From positions 162,882 to 226,881 of the forward strand of contig NZ_BBLX01000005.1 of the NCBI RefSeq assembly GCF_000971155.1: 64,000 nucleotides of DNA. The letters run 5' to 3'. Of the stretch, positions 1 through 8,460 are shown in pieces (position 1 is the stretch's first letter; each line of letters begins with the position of its first letter). The notes under the pieces are model-generated. The model was not told where the DNA came from, made no database searches, and saw only the letters and a program-made list of their open reading frames with translations. Source of the stretch: Demequina maris. GTDB taxonomy: Bacteria; Actinomycetota; Actinomycetes; Actinomycetales; Demequinaceae. Made by a program: the position numbers and the translations under genes.

Positions 1-45
1 GCCCGACCCCCTCCGCACCACCTCAGCACCCTCGAGAGGCACACC

Positions 46-1002
46 ATGACCACCACCGTGACGGCGCCGGAGGCGACCGGGGCGCAGGCGCCCGACGCGC
101 CGCCCTCCCGCAAGCGGCGCCCGAAGCTGCCGTACGCGCTGCTGATCCCCGCGATCGCGACGCTGCTCATCGGCCTCGGCTACCCGGTCACCTGGCAGAT
201 CATCAACTCCTTCAAGGAGTACGGGCTCGCCCAGCAGTTCGGGCAGCCGGCCGAGTTCGTCGGCATCCAGAACTACCTCGACCTCTTCACCGACTCCGTC
301 TTCTGGACGATCGCCCTGCGCTCGGTCGCCTTCATGGCCGGCACCGCGCTGCTCACGATGGGCATCGGCATCGCCCTCGCGCTCCTCATGAAGGCCATCC
401 CCACGTGGTCGCGCATCGTCCTCCAGGTCGCGATGCTGCTGGCCTGGGCGATGCCCATCGTGGCGCAGATGACCGTCGCGAACTGGCTCATCGACGACCG
501 CAACGGCGTGGTCAACTACGTGCTGTCCCTCATCCCGGGCGTGGACCTCGTGGGCCACAACTGGCTCGAGCAGCCCCTCAGCTTCTTCCTCGTCGCCATG
601 ACGATCATCACGTGGGCCTCGGTGCCGTTCGTCGCGTTCTCCGTCTACGCGGGGCTCACCCAGGTCTCCGACGAGGTCCTCGAGGCCGCGTCGCTCGACG
701 GTGCCAGCAGGTCGCAGACGCTCCGCATGGTGATCATGCCGATCATCCGCCCGGTCCTCGTCATCCTGCTCCTCCTCCAGCTCATCTGGGACCTGCGCGT
801 CTTCGCCCAGATCCAGCTGCTGCAGGACTTCGGCGCTGGCGGCGAGCGCTACGACCTGCTCGGCACCTACATCTACGGGCTCGGCATCGGCCAGAGCCAG
901 TTCGGCATGGCCGCCGCGGCCGCGATGGTCGTGATGGCGCTCACCCTCGCGGTCAGCTGGGGCTACGTGCGCAGCATGCTCAAGGAGGACTCGGAATCAT
1001 GA
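46..1002 (+). CDS. ABC sugar transporter permease, MalF type
   Basis: Inner-membrane permease of a CUT1-type carbohydrate importer (318 aa). The N-terminus is cytoplasmic and rich in Pro/Ala/Arg (about residues 1-30), followed by about six hydrophobic segments. The binding-protein-dependent transport signature is visible near residue 212 (EAASLDGAS, then MPIIRP), which contacts the ATPase. The ATG at 46 follows a GAGAGG ribosome site. It overlaps the next permease by an ATGA. The substrate-binding protein should lie just upstream, outside the window. No ATPase is encoded nearby, so a shared MsiK-like ATPase is likely, as known in other actinobacteria. The substrate (GlcNAc, chitobiose or a wall fragment) is inferred from the downstream amino-sugar genes. 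Confidence 0.93.
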   Translation: MTTTVTAPEATGAQAPDAPPSRKRRPKLPYALLIPAIATLLIGLGYPVTWQIINSFKEYGLAQQFGQPAEFVGIQNYLDLFTDSVFWTIALRSVAFMAGTALLTMGIGIALALLMKAIPTWSRIVLQVAMLLAWAMPIVAQMTVANWLIDDRNGVVNYVLSLIPGVDLVGHNWLEQPLSFFLVAMTIITWASVPFVAFSVYAGLTQVSDEVLEAASLDGASRSQTLRMVIMPIIRPVLVILLLLQLIWDLRVFAQIQLLQDFGAGGERYDLLGTYIYGLGIGQSQFGMAAAAAMVVMALTLAVSWGYVRSMLKEDSES

Positions 1003-1835
1003 ACCGCACCATCCTGCGCGCCGGCGGCGCCACCCTCGCCGTCGTCCTCGCCGCGATCTGGGCCTTCCCCGTCTACTGGATGATCAACACGTCCTTCCAG
1101 ACGCCCGCCACGATCAACAAGCTCACCCCGACGTTCGTGCCGCTGGACGGCACGCTGAAGAACTACCGCGAGGTGCTCGCGGACAACAGCTTCACCGCCG
1201 CGCTCGGCATGTCGCTCACCGTCACCGCCATCGCGCTCGTGCTGTGCGTGCTGTACGCCGTGCTCGCCGCGCTCGCGATCGCCCGCTTCCGCTTCCGCGG
1301 CCGCAAGACGTTCGTGCTCGCGATCATCGTGGTGCAGATGCTGCCGGCCGAGGCGATGTTCATCGCGCAGTACAAGATGCTCGCCTCCGCCAACCTGCTC
1401 AACTCGGTCATCGGCGTCACGGTCATCTACCTCGCGATGGTCGTGCCGTTCACCACGTGGATGCTGCGCGGCTTCGTCGCGGGCGTGCCGATCGACCTCG
1501 AGGAGGCCGCGATGATCGACGGCTGCACCCGCATGGGGGCGTTCCGCCGGGTCACCTTCCCGCTGCTCGCGCCGGGCCTGGTCGCGTCGGGCGTGTTCGC
1601 CTTCGTGCAGGTATGGAACGAGTTCGCGCTCGCGTCGATCATCCTCACCGAGAACCAGAAGGCCACGCTGCCGCTGTGGCTGCGCGACTTCGCGCAGACC
1701 TCCAACCTGGGCGTCACCGAGTGGGGCCAGGTCATGGCCGGCTCCGTGCTCGTCGCGATCCCGGTGATCGTGTTCTTCATGATCGTCCAGGGCCGCATGG
1801 CTCAGGGCCTCGTCGGCGGCGCGGTCAAGGGATGA
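999..1835 (+). CDS. ABC sugar transporter permease, MalG type
   Basis: Second permease of the CUT1 importer (278 aa), partner of the preceding gene. It has six predicted membrane segments and the EAA loop near residue 168 (EEAAMIDGCTRMG, then FPLLAPG). The N-terminal stretch YWMINTSFQ is typical of MalG-type subunits. The start ATG at 999 overlaps the previous stop (ATGA), indicating translational coupling. The 3' end overlaps the start of the glycosidase gene in the same way, so transport and intracellular degradation are co-expressed. Confidence 0.93.
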   Translation: MNRTILRAGGATLAVVLAAIWAFPVYWMINTSFQTPATINKLTPTFVPLDGTLKNYREVLADNSFTAALGMSLTVTAIALVLCVLYAVLAALAIARFRFRGRKTFVLAIIVVQMLPAEAMFIAQYKMLASANLLNSVIGVTVIYLAMVVPFTTWMLRGFVAGVPIDLEEAAMIDGCTRMGAFRRVTFPLLAPGLVASGVFAFVQVWNEFALASIILTENQKATLPLWLRDFAQTSNLGVTEWGQVMAGSVLVAIPVIVFFMIVQGRMAQGLVGGAVKG

Positions 1836-3262
1836 GCGCCCCCATGAACCCCCTCGCCGTCCTCATGCCCGGCTTCGTCGGGTACACGCTGCCCGCATGG
1901 CTCGAGCAGCGGCTGCGCGACGGGCTCGGCGGCGTGTGCCTGTTCGCCGCCAACGTCGAGTCGCCCGCGCAGCTGCGCGCCCTCACCGACGCGATCCACG
2001 CGGCCAACCCCCTCGCGGTCGTCTCGATCGACGAGGAGGGCGGCGACGTGTCGCGCCTCTACCAGGCCGTCGGCTCGCCGTTCCCCGGCAACGCGGTCCT
2101 CGGACGGCTGGACGATGCGGCGGCCACCGAGGCGGTCGCCGCCCGGGTGGGCGCCGAGCTCGCCGCGGCGGGCGTGGACCTCACGCTCGCCCCGGACGTC
2201 GACGTCAACGCGGACCCCCGCAACCCGGTCATCGGGGTCCGCAGCTTCGGCACGGACCCCGCTCGGGTGGCGCGCCACTCGGCCGCGTGGGTCGCCGGCG
2301 TGCAGGCGCAGGGCGTGTCCGCCTGCGCGAAGCACTTCCCCGGTCACGGCGACACCGCTCAGGACTCGCATCACGCGCTGCCGACCGTCGACGCGGACGC
2401 CGAGACGCTCCACGCCCGCGACCTGCCGCCGTTCGTCGCCTCGCTCGACGCCGGCGTCGCCACGGTCATGACGTCGCACATCATGGTGCCCGCGCTCGAC
2501 CCCGAGCTCCCCGCCACGTTCTCGCGACCCATCCTCCGGGGCCTGCTGCGCGCGGGCCTCGGCTTCGAGGGCGTCATCGTCACCGACGCGCTCGACATGA
2601 AGGGCGCGAGCGAGGGGCGGGGCATCCCCGCCGCCGCGGTGCTCGCCCTGGCGGGCGGCGCCGACCTGCTGTGCCTCGGCTCGGTCAACCCCGACGAGGA
2701 GATCGGCGCGGTCGCCGACGCCATCGCGGCCGCGGTCGCCGACGGCTCGCTGGACGGGGCCCGTGTGGCCGACGCCGCCGAGCGGTGCGCCGCGCTGGGC
2801 CGGGCCCACGCGGAGCGCCGGACCGCCGCATCGTCCGCCGTGCCGGAGATCGTGGGGGCCGCCGAGGTGCGCGGCACCTTCGACGTCTCGGACGAGGCCG
2901 CCGCCGCGCTTGCGGCTGACCGGCCGCGCGCGTGGCTGCGCCTCGAGCCCGCCTTCAACGTGGCGGTGGGCAACGCGCCGTGGGGCCCGTTCGCCGCCGG
3001 CGTGGACGCCGCGGCGACGCTCGGGCCGGACGGCGACCCCGCATCGTTCGCCGCCGCCGTGCCCGCGGGCGCGCTCGCGGTGGTCGTGGGCAAGGACAAT
3101 CACCGCCACCCGTGGGCGCTGGCCGCGATCGACGCGGTGCGCGGACGCGGGGACACCGTGGTGGTAGACATGGGCTGGCCCGGTGACGTGGCCGCCGACG
3201 TCGCCACGTATGGGGCGTCCCGCCTGGTAGGCGACGCGCTCCTCGAGCTGATCGGACACTGA
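1832..3262 (+). CDS. nagZ: GH3 beta-N-acetylglucosaminidase / phosphorylase (NagZ family)
   Basis: Cytoplasmic glycoside hydrolase family 3 enzyme (476 aa) that cleaves terminal GlcNAc from chito-oligosaccharides or muropeptides. The family hallmark KHFPGHGDT lies near residue 166, with the Asp-His acid/base dyad following in the DSH stretch. The nucleophile Asp is in VTDALDMKG near residue 250. About 130 extra residues follow the barrel, so it resembles the longer Cellulomonas fimi Nag3 type rather than the 340-residue E. coli NagZ. Nag3 is known to work as a phosphorylase, so phosphorolysis is possible here. Start ATG 1832 overlaps the permease stop; an alternative ATG lies at 1844. No signal peptide is present. 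Confidence 0.9.
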   Translation: MSAPMNPLAVLMPGFVGYTLPAWLEQRLRDGLGGVCLFAANVESPAQLRALTDAIHAANPLAVVSIDEEGGDVSRLYQAVGSPFPGNAVLGRLDDAAATEAVAARVGAELAAAGVDLTLAPDVDVNADPRNPVIGVRSFGTDPARVARHSAAWVAGVQAQGVSACAKHFPGHGDTAQDSHHALPTVDADAETLHARDLPPFVASLDAGVATVMTSHIMVPALDPELPATFSRPILRGLLRAGLGFEGVIVTDALDMKGASEGRGIPAAAVLALAGGADLLCLGSVNPDEEIGAVADAIAAAVADGSLDGARVADAAERCAALGRAHAERRTAASSAVPEIVGAAEVRGTFDVSDEAAAALAADRPRAWLRLEPAFNVAVGNAPWGPFAAGVDAAATLGPDGDPASFAAAVPAGALAVVVGKDNHRHPWALAAIDAVRGRGDTVVVDMGWPGDVAADVATYGASRLVGDALLELIGH

Positions 3263-3263
3263 C

Positions 3264-4160
3264 ATGCATCTGGGAATCGACATCGGTGGCACCAAGACCG
3301 ATGCCGTGGTCGTCGACGCGGCCGGCGTCGTGCGGTCCCGCCACCGCCTCCCGTCGGGCCACGGCGGCGACGCCGTCGTGGCGGCGGCGCTCGAGGCGTC
3401 GCGGGTGGTGTGCGAGCAGGCAGGCGTGCGGCCGGAGGACGTGACCGTCGGCATCGGCACGCCGGGCACCGTGGTCGACGGGGTGGTGTGCCACGCGCTC
3501 AACCTCGGCGTCGACCGGCTCGACCTCGCGGCGGAGTTCGCCGCCGGCTGGGGCGCGCGCCCCGAGGTCGACAACGACGTCAACGTGGCCGCGCTCGGCG
3601 CGTGGGTGCTCGCCGGCGACGGCGCGCACCGCTCGATGGCGTACCTCAATCTCGGCACGGGCCTCGCGGCGGGCCTCGTGCTCGGCGGCAAGGTGTGGCG
3701 CGGCAGGCGCGGCGCGGCCGGCGAGATCGGCCACATCTCCGTGGATCCGGCCGGGCCGATCGGCTCGGACGGGCTGCCCGGCGGGCTCGAGACGTACGCC
3801 TCCGGCTCGGGTCTCATGCTCCAGTGGGGCGTCGAGGGCGCGACCGGGAGCGACGTGGTCGCGGCGGCCGAGGCGGGCGACGCGCGGGCGCGCGAGATCT
3901 GCGACCGCGCCTACTACGGGCTCGCCTCGTGCGTGCGCGTGCTGGTCCTCACGCTCGACGTCGACGAGGTCGTCGTCGGCGGCGGCATGACGGCCTGGGG
4001 CGAGGACCTCATGGCGGGCGCGACCCGCATCCTCGACGCGTGGGCGGCCACGAGCCCGTTCCTCGCGTCGCTGCAGCTGGCGCAGCGCATGCGCCGGCTC
4101 GACATGGACGTTCCGGTGGCCGCGATCGGCGCCGCGATGCTGGGAGGTGGACGTGGCTGA
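3264..4160 (+). CDS. ROK-family sugar kinase, zinc-site cysteines missing
   Basis: ROK kinase (298 aa), probably phosphorylating GlcNAc or GlcN to feed NagA and NagB. The N-terminal phosphate loop GIDIGGTKTDAVVVD is intact, and the GHISVDP His near residue 155 is present. The usual zinc motif CxCGxxGCxE is instead read as DGLPGGLETYASG, so all cysteines are replaced while the flanking LETYASG is kept. There is no N-terminal helix-turn-helix, so it is a kinase and not a repressor. It starts one base after the glycosidase stop and overlaps nagB by 8 bases. Sugar specificity is inferred from context. Confidence 0.88.
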   Translation: MHLGIDIGGTKTDAVVVDAAGVVRSRHRLPSGHGGDAVVAAALEASRVVCEQAGVRPEDVTVGIGTPGTVVDGVVCHALNLGVDRLDLAAEFAAGWGARPEVDNDVNVAALGAWVLAGDGAHRSMAYLNLGTGLAAGLVLGGKVWRGRRGAAGEIGHISVDPAGPIGSDGLPGGLETYASGSGLMLQWGVEGATGSDVVAAAEAGDARAREICDRAYYGLASCVRVLVLTLDVDEVVVGGGMTAWGEDLMAGATRILDAWAATSPFLASLQLAQRMRRLDMDVPVAAIGAAMLGGGRG

Positions 4161-4935
4161 GGTCATCGTTCTGGAGACGCCCGCCGACGCGGGCGCGTTC
4201 GTCGCGGCGCACATCGCGGCATGCGTCCGCGAGGACCCGCTGTTCACGCTGGGGGTGGCGACCGGCTCGACCCCGCTGCCCGTCTACGAGGGCCTGCGCG
4301 CCGAGCGCGAGGCCGGCACGGACTTCTCGGCGATGTCCGCCTTCGCGCTCGACGAGTACGTCGGCCTGCCGGCGGGTCACCCCGAGAACTACCGGGCGGT
4401 GGTGGACCGCGAGGTCACCGCGCCGCTCGGGCTCGACCCCGCGCGCGTCCACGTGCCCGACGGCTCGGCCGCGGGCATCGAGACGGCGGGCGAGCGCTAC
4501 GAGGCCGCGCTCGAGGCGCATGGCGGCGTCGACCTGCAGCTGCTCGGCATCGGCCGTACGGGCCACCTGGGCTTCAACGAGCCGGGCTCGTCGTTCGGCT
4601 CGCTCACGCGCGTGAAGACGCTCACCGAGCGCACCCGCCTCGACAACGCGCGCTTCTTCGACTCGCTCGACGAGGTGCCGATCCACTGCGTCACGCAGGG
4701 CCTCGGCACCATCCTGCGCGCGCGCCACCTCGTGCTCCTCGCGTTCGGCGAGGGCAAGGCCGAGGCGCTCGCCGCGGCCGTCGAGGGCCCCGTGTCCGCG
4801 TCGATGCCCGGCTCCGCCATCCAGCTCCACCCGCGTGTCACCGTGGTGGTGGACGAGGCGGCCGCCTCGCAGCTGCGCTTCGCCGACTACTACCGGTGGG
4901 CGCAGGACCACAAGCCGGAGTGGCAGGGGATCTGA
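4153..4935 (+). CDS. nagB: glucosamine-6-phosphate deaminase
   Basis: Converts glucosamine-6-phosphate to fructose-6-phosphate and ammonia, linking amino-sugar catabolism to glycolysis (260 aa, close to the family's usual 250-270). Visible motifs are ATGSTPLPVYEGL (phosphate binding), FALDEYVGL with the catalytic Asp, and GIGRTGHLGFNEPGSS with the catalytic His and Glu. The residue before that Gly-His is Thr, where E. coli has Asp and many others Asn. I prefer GTG 4153 because GGGAGG at 4142-4147 sits 5 bases upstream; an in-frame GTG at 4147 is the alternative. It lies between the ROK kinase and nagA genes. Confidence 0.93.
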   Translation: MAEVIVLETPADAGAFVAAHIAACVREDPLFTLGVATGSTPLPVYEGLRAEREAGTDFSAMSAFALDEYVGLPAGHPENYRAVVDREVTAPLGLDPARVHVPDGSAAGIETAGERYEAALEAHGGVDLQLLGIGRTGHLGFNEPGSSFGSLTRVKTLTERTRLDNARFFDSLDEVPIHCVTQGLGTILRARHLVLLAFGEGKAEALAAAVEGPVSASMPGSAIQLHPRVTVVVDEAAASQLRFADYYRWAQDHKPEWQGI

Positions 4936-4940
4936 GCGTC

Positions 4941-5819
4941 ATGGGCGGGTACGTCGACATCCACTCGCACGGCGGCGGCGGGCACGACTACGGCAGCACC
5001 GTGGCCGGGACCCGGGCCGCGCTCGCGGCGCATCGTGCCCACGGCAGCGACCGGGTGGTCGCATCGCTCGTGTCCTCGCCCGTCGCCGAGGTGGCGCGCG
5101 CGGTCGGCGTGATCCGCGAGGTCATGGCCGACGACGCCGGGCTGCTCGGCGTGCACCTCGAGGGCCCGTTCCTCGCGCCCGCCCGCAAGGGTGCGCACGA
5201 CCCGCACGCGCTCGCGCTGCCCACGCCCGACGCCGTCGCGGCGCTGCTCGAGGCCTGCGACGGGACGATGCGCCAGATCACCATGGCGCCCGAGCTCCCC
5301 GGCGCGCTCGACGCGATCGGGACCCTGGTCGATCACTGCGTGGTGGTGGCGGTCGGCCACAGCGAGTGCACCGCCGACAAGGCGCGCGCGGCCTTCGACC
5401 GCGGCGCCACGCTCATCACGCATGGCTTCAACGCGATGCGGGGCATCGTGGGCCGCGAGCCGGGGCCGCTGGGCGCGGCGCTCGCGGACCCGCGGGTCTT
5501 CATCGAGGTGATCGCCGACGGCATCCACGTCCACCCCGACAACATCGCGATGCTGTTCCGGGCGGCGCCCGGGCGCGTCGTGCTCGTCACCGACGCGATG
5601 AGCGCCGCGGCGGCCGTCCCCGGGCGGTACGTGCTGGGCGGGCTGGACGTGGATGTCACGCCGGACGGCCGCGCGGTGCTCGCCGGCACGGACACGCTGG
5701 CGGGCTCGACGCTCACCATGGACCGCGCCGTCGAGGTCTGCGTCGAGGCGGGCGTGCCCCGCGAGGAGGCGGTCGCCGCCGCGACGACGGTGCCGGAGCG
5801 GGCGCTGGGCCTCGCCTGA
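4941..5819 (+). CDS. nagA: N-acetylglucosamine-6-phosphate deacetylase, barrel-only form
   Basis: Amidohydrolase that removes acetate from GlcNAc-6-phosphate. It has 292 aa against the family's usual 370-400. The protein begins at the first metal motif (YVDIHSHGGGGHDY, residues 4-17) and ends right after PERALGLA, so both segments that normally form the flanking beta-sandwich are absent. Core motifs are kept: HLEGPFLAPARKGAHDP, GHSECTA, THGFNAM, ADGIHVHPDN, and the catalytic Asp in VLVTDAMSA. The preceding space is occupied by nagB (stop 4935) and no matching domain is readable downstream, so a simple frameshift does not explain it. The ATG at 4941 is the only credible start. Activity is likely but untested for this shape. 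Confidence 0.85.
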   Translation: MGGYVDIHSHGGGGHDYGSTVAGTRAALAAHRAHGSDRVVASLVSSPVAEVARAVGVIREVMADDAGLLGVHLEGPFLAPARKGAHDPHALALPTPDAVAALLEACDGTMRQITMAPELPGALDAIGTLVDHCVVVAVGHSECTADKARAAFDRGATLITHGFNAMRGIVGREPGPLGAALADPRVFIEVIADGIHVHPDNIAMLFRAAPGRVVLVTDAMSAAAAVPGRYVLGGLDVDVTPDGRAVLAGTDTLAGSTLTMDRAVEVCVEAGVPREEAVAAATTVPERALGLA

Positions 5820-5824
5820 CGCGC

Positions 5825-5879
5825 GCAGCCAGCACCTACACGGTTGTGCCGGCGCGGGCAGCTAGCACCTACACGGGTG
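5825..5879 (+). repeat. two-copy direct repeat downstream of nagA
   Basis: Two 22-base units at 5825-5846 and 5858-5879 differ at only two positions; both contain AGCACCTACACGG. They lie just after the nagA stop, in the 199-base gap before the convergent purU gene. They may be transcript-end structures or remnants of a dispersed intergenic repeat. No gene is visible in the rest of the gap (5880-6018). Confidence 0.75.
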
Positions 5880-6018
5880 ACACGCGATCTCAGGGCGACT
5901 GGTCTACCAGGGGTGATCGTCGCTTGCTCGCGCCGAGAGGGGCCCGTGACATCAGATCCGGGTGCTGCGTGCGCGCCGCGTGAGCGGCTCAAGGGCGCGT
6001 GTCGGTGCTGCTTGCGGG

Positions 6019-6870
6019 CTACTTGAAGACGATCGTCCGGTGGCCGTCCAGCAGCACCCGGTGCTCCGCGTGCCAACGAACCGCCCTCGCCAGCGCGCGA
6101 CGCTCGACGTCCGCGCCGATCGCCGTCAGCGCCTCGGGCGTGAACGTGTGGTCGACGCGCTCGACGTCCTGCTCGATGATCGGGCCCTCGTCGAGATCCG
6201 ACGTGACGTAGTGCGCGGTGGCGCCGATGAGCTTGACGCCGCGGTCGTGCGCCTGGAAGTACGGGCGCGCGCCCTTGAAGCTCGGCAGGAACGAGTGGTG
6301 GATGTTGATGATCCGCCCGCGCAGCGCGTCCGACAGCTCGGGGGAGAGGATCTGCATGTACCGCGCGAGCACCACCACCTCCGCGTCGAGCTCCTCGACC
6401 AGCGCGAGCAGCGCGGCCTCCGCGTTGGCCTTGGTGTCCGGCGTCACGGGGATGTGGTGGAACGGCTTGCCGTAGAACTCGGCTAGGTCCTTGAGGGTCG
6501 CGTGGTTGCCCACGACGCCCACGATGTCGACGGGGAGCGTCTTCGCGCGCTCGCGGAACAGCAGGTCGTTCACGCAGTGCGCCGCCTTCGACACCATCAC
6601 GATGGTGCGCATCCGGCGGCCGGCGACGTCGAGGTTCCAGGTCATCTCGAACCGCTCGGCGATGCCGCCCACGGCCGCCTCGAGCTCCGCGAGCGGCGCC
6701 GCGGACGCGAACTCGACGCGCATGAAGAACAGTCCGGTGTCGGGGTCGCCGAACTGCTGCGACTCGGTGATGTTGCCGTCGTGGTCCGCGAGCACGCCGG
6801 ACACCGCGTGGACGATGCCGGGGCGGTCGGGGCAGGACAGGCTGAGGACCCAGGACGATGCGTCGGTCAT
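6019..6870 (-). CDS. purU: formyltetrahydrofolate deformylase
   Basis: Hydrolyses 10-formyl-THF to formate and THF, balancing the one-carbon pool and supplying formate for PurT (283 aa, normal for the family). An N-terminal ACT domain (about residues 1-80, LSCPDRPGIVHAVSG) precedes a formyltransferase-fold domain. The catalytic Asn/His/Asp set is visible as NIHHSFLPSFKGA and, further on, TSDLDEGPIIEQ. The start ATG at 6870 has a TAATCT -10-like box at 6879-6884 (8 bases away) and no ribosome site, so the mRNA is probably leaderless. Functionally it belongs with the glyA-folD pair 3 kb away. Confidence 0.94.
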   Translation of the reverse strand: MTDASSWVLSLSCPDRPGIVHAVSGVLADHDGNITESQQFGDPDTGLFFMRVEFASAAPLAELEAAVGGIAERFEMTWNLDVAGRRMRTIVMVSKAAHCVNDLLFRERAKTLPVDIVGVVGNHATLKDLAEFYGKPFHHIPVTPDTKANAEAALLALVEELDAEVVVLARYMQILSPELSDALRGRIINIHHSFLPSFKGARPYFQAHDRGVKLIGATAHYVTSDLDEGPIIEQDVERVDHTFTPEALTAIGADVERRALARAVRWHAEHRVLLDGHRTIVFK

Positions 6871-6945
6871 GACGCCCAAGATTAGCGGGAACGACATCGG
6901 TCGGGTCCGGCGCGTGCGCGCTCGCCGTCGCGCGGCGCGACGGCG

Positions 6946-6974
6946 TGGACAACCGCGCGCCGGGGACATACGGT
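6946..6974 (+). promoter_or_regulatory. sigma-70-type promoter for the SpoIID-domain gene
   Basis: TGGACA at 6946-6951 (5 of 6 match to TTGACA), a 17-base spacer, then TACGGT at 6969-6974 (TAnnnT). Predicted start near 6981 gives a leader of about 68 bases before the ATG at 7049. It lies in the divergent gap between purU and the secreted protein gene. Confidence 0.6.
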
Positions 6975-7048
6975 GGCCGCGGGCGCGGCACCCCTCGCCG
7001 GGCGTCGCCGCCCCTGTGTTCCGGTCACGGCCGCGGGAGGCCCTCAGC

Positions 7049-8395
7049 ATGCTGTCATCCACGGTCCTCCAGGTCCTCCGTCGCGGTGCCGCGGTGAAGG
7101 TCGCGGCGCTCGCCTCGCTGGTGCTCGCCCTCACGGCGAGCCCCGCCGGCGCCGCGACCGCCTCTCCCGACGTCCCGGCCACCTTCACCGTGAAGGGCGC
7201 GGGCTACGGGCACGGCGTGGGCATGCCTCAGTACGGCGCGCAGGCGATGGCGGTCGCGGGCCGCGGCGCCGTCTCGATCCTCCGCACGTACTACCCGGGC
7301 ACCAACGTCGCCTGGGTCGATGCGGGCAAGGACCTGAGGGTCGGGATCTTCGGGTCGGGATCGGACGCCCGCGGATCCGTCGACGTGGTGGCGACCGGCC
7401 CGTGGCGCCTGAGATTCGTCAACGGCTCGGGCGCCACCGCGCACACCACGTGGACCGGCACCGCCGGCGAGGTCCTCCATGTGACCCGCACGGGCACCTC
7501 CGTCAAGGTCACGCGGAAGGGCGGCGTGAGCGCGGTCGCGACCGGCCGGGTGAGGGTCGACTGGGCGGGCACCCGCTACTACCGACCGGGCTCCTCCGCC
7601 GCCACGACGGTCTCCCTCCGCAAGGCGGGCAAGACGGCCTCGGCGACCCACGGCACCTACCGTCACGGCCGCCTCGTGATCTCGGTGCCGGCAGCCGGAT
7701 CCCCGCAGCGCCTCACCGTGGTCAACCAGCTGAGGCTGAACTCCGAGTACCTGTACGGCATCGCCGAGATGCCGTCGTCATGGCACACCTCCGCCCTCCG
7801 CGCCCAAGCCATCGTCGCGCGCGGTTACGCGTTACGCGCCGTCGACGCGGGGATCAAGGCGTCCTGCGACTGCCACCTCTACGACGACACCCGCTCCCAG
7901 AACTTCACCGGCTGGCGCAAGGAGAGCGAGGGCACGAACGCGTACTACGGCAAGCGCTGGGTGGCCGCGGTCAACCGCACGCGCAGCGGCGCGAGCGGCC
8001 GCGTCGTCCGGTACCACGGCACGATCGCGCAGACGTTCTACTTCTCGTCGTCCGGCGGCCAGACCGAGAACAGCGAGGACATCTGGTCGGCGGAGGTGCC
8101 CTACCTGCGTTCGGTCGACGACCCGTGGTCGCTGAAGACGACCGTCTCGAACCCCTGGCGCGCCTGGTCGCGGACCCTGACGCAGGAGCAGGCGAGCGCG
8201 GCGTTCGGGCTGCCCGACGTCGTGGCGATCAAGATCACCGCGCGCACCGCCGGCGGGTCGGACGCGGCCGTCACGCGGGTGAGGGCGACCTCATCCACGG
8301 GTGCGACGGCCATCCTCACCGGCGCCGAGACGATCCGGACCAGGCTCGCGGCGGGCACGTCGCCCTGGATCCGCCGGGTCATCGCGAACTCCTGA
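7049..8395 (+). CDS. secreted SpoIID/LytB-domain protein
   Basis: Exported protein of 448 aa. The signal peptide has a basic start, a hydrophobic core (VKVAALASLVLALTASPAGA) and a probable cleavage after AGAA near residue 35. Mature motifs match the SpoIID/LytB stalk family: GAGYGHGVGMPQYGAQAMA soon after cleavage, ELY-type region LYGIAEMPSSWHTSALRAQAIVARGYAL near residue 240, and DDTRSQNFTGW. SpoIID enzymes are lytic transglycosylases acting on peptidoglycan; this non-sporulating relative probably remodels the wall, but its activity is not established. GGGAGG at 7035-7040 sets the ATG at 7049. It stands alone, with a gene of unrelated type following. Confidence 0.85.
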   Translation: MLSSTVLQVLRRGAAVKVAALASLVLALTASPAGAATASPDVPATFTVKGAGYGHGVGMPQYGAQAMAVAGRGAVSILRTYYPGTNVAWVDAGKDLRVGIFGSGSDARGSVDVVATGPWRLRFVNGSGATAHTTWTGTAGEVLHVTRTGTSVKVTRKGGVSAVATGRVRVDWAGTRYYRPGSSAATTVSLRKAGKTASATHGTYRHGRLVISVPAAGSPQRLTVVNQLRLNSEYLYGIAEMPSSWHTSALRAQAIVARGYALRAVDAGIKASCDCHLYDDTRSQNFTGWRKESEGTNAYYGKRWVAAVNRTRSGASGRVVRYHGTIAQTFYFSSSGGQTENSEDIWSAEVPYLRSVDDPWSLKTTVSNPWRAWSRTLTQEQASAAFGLPDVVAIKITARTAGGSDAAVTRVRATSSTGATAILTGAETIRTRLAAGTSPWIRRVIANS

Positions 8396-8460
8396 CGGAT
8401 CGGCGCCGCCGGGCGTCGCGTCGTGCGCCGCGCGTGGCGACGTCATGCCAGGATGGTGCC

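Noticed and set aside
4936..5825. Frameshift as the cause of the short nagA
   Set aside because: No other frame upstream or downstream carries the missing beta-sandwich motifs, and nagB occupies the upstream space. A sequencing error cannot be fully excluded without reads.
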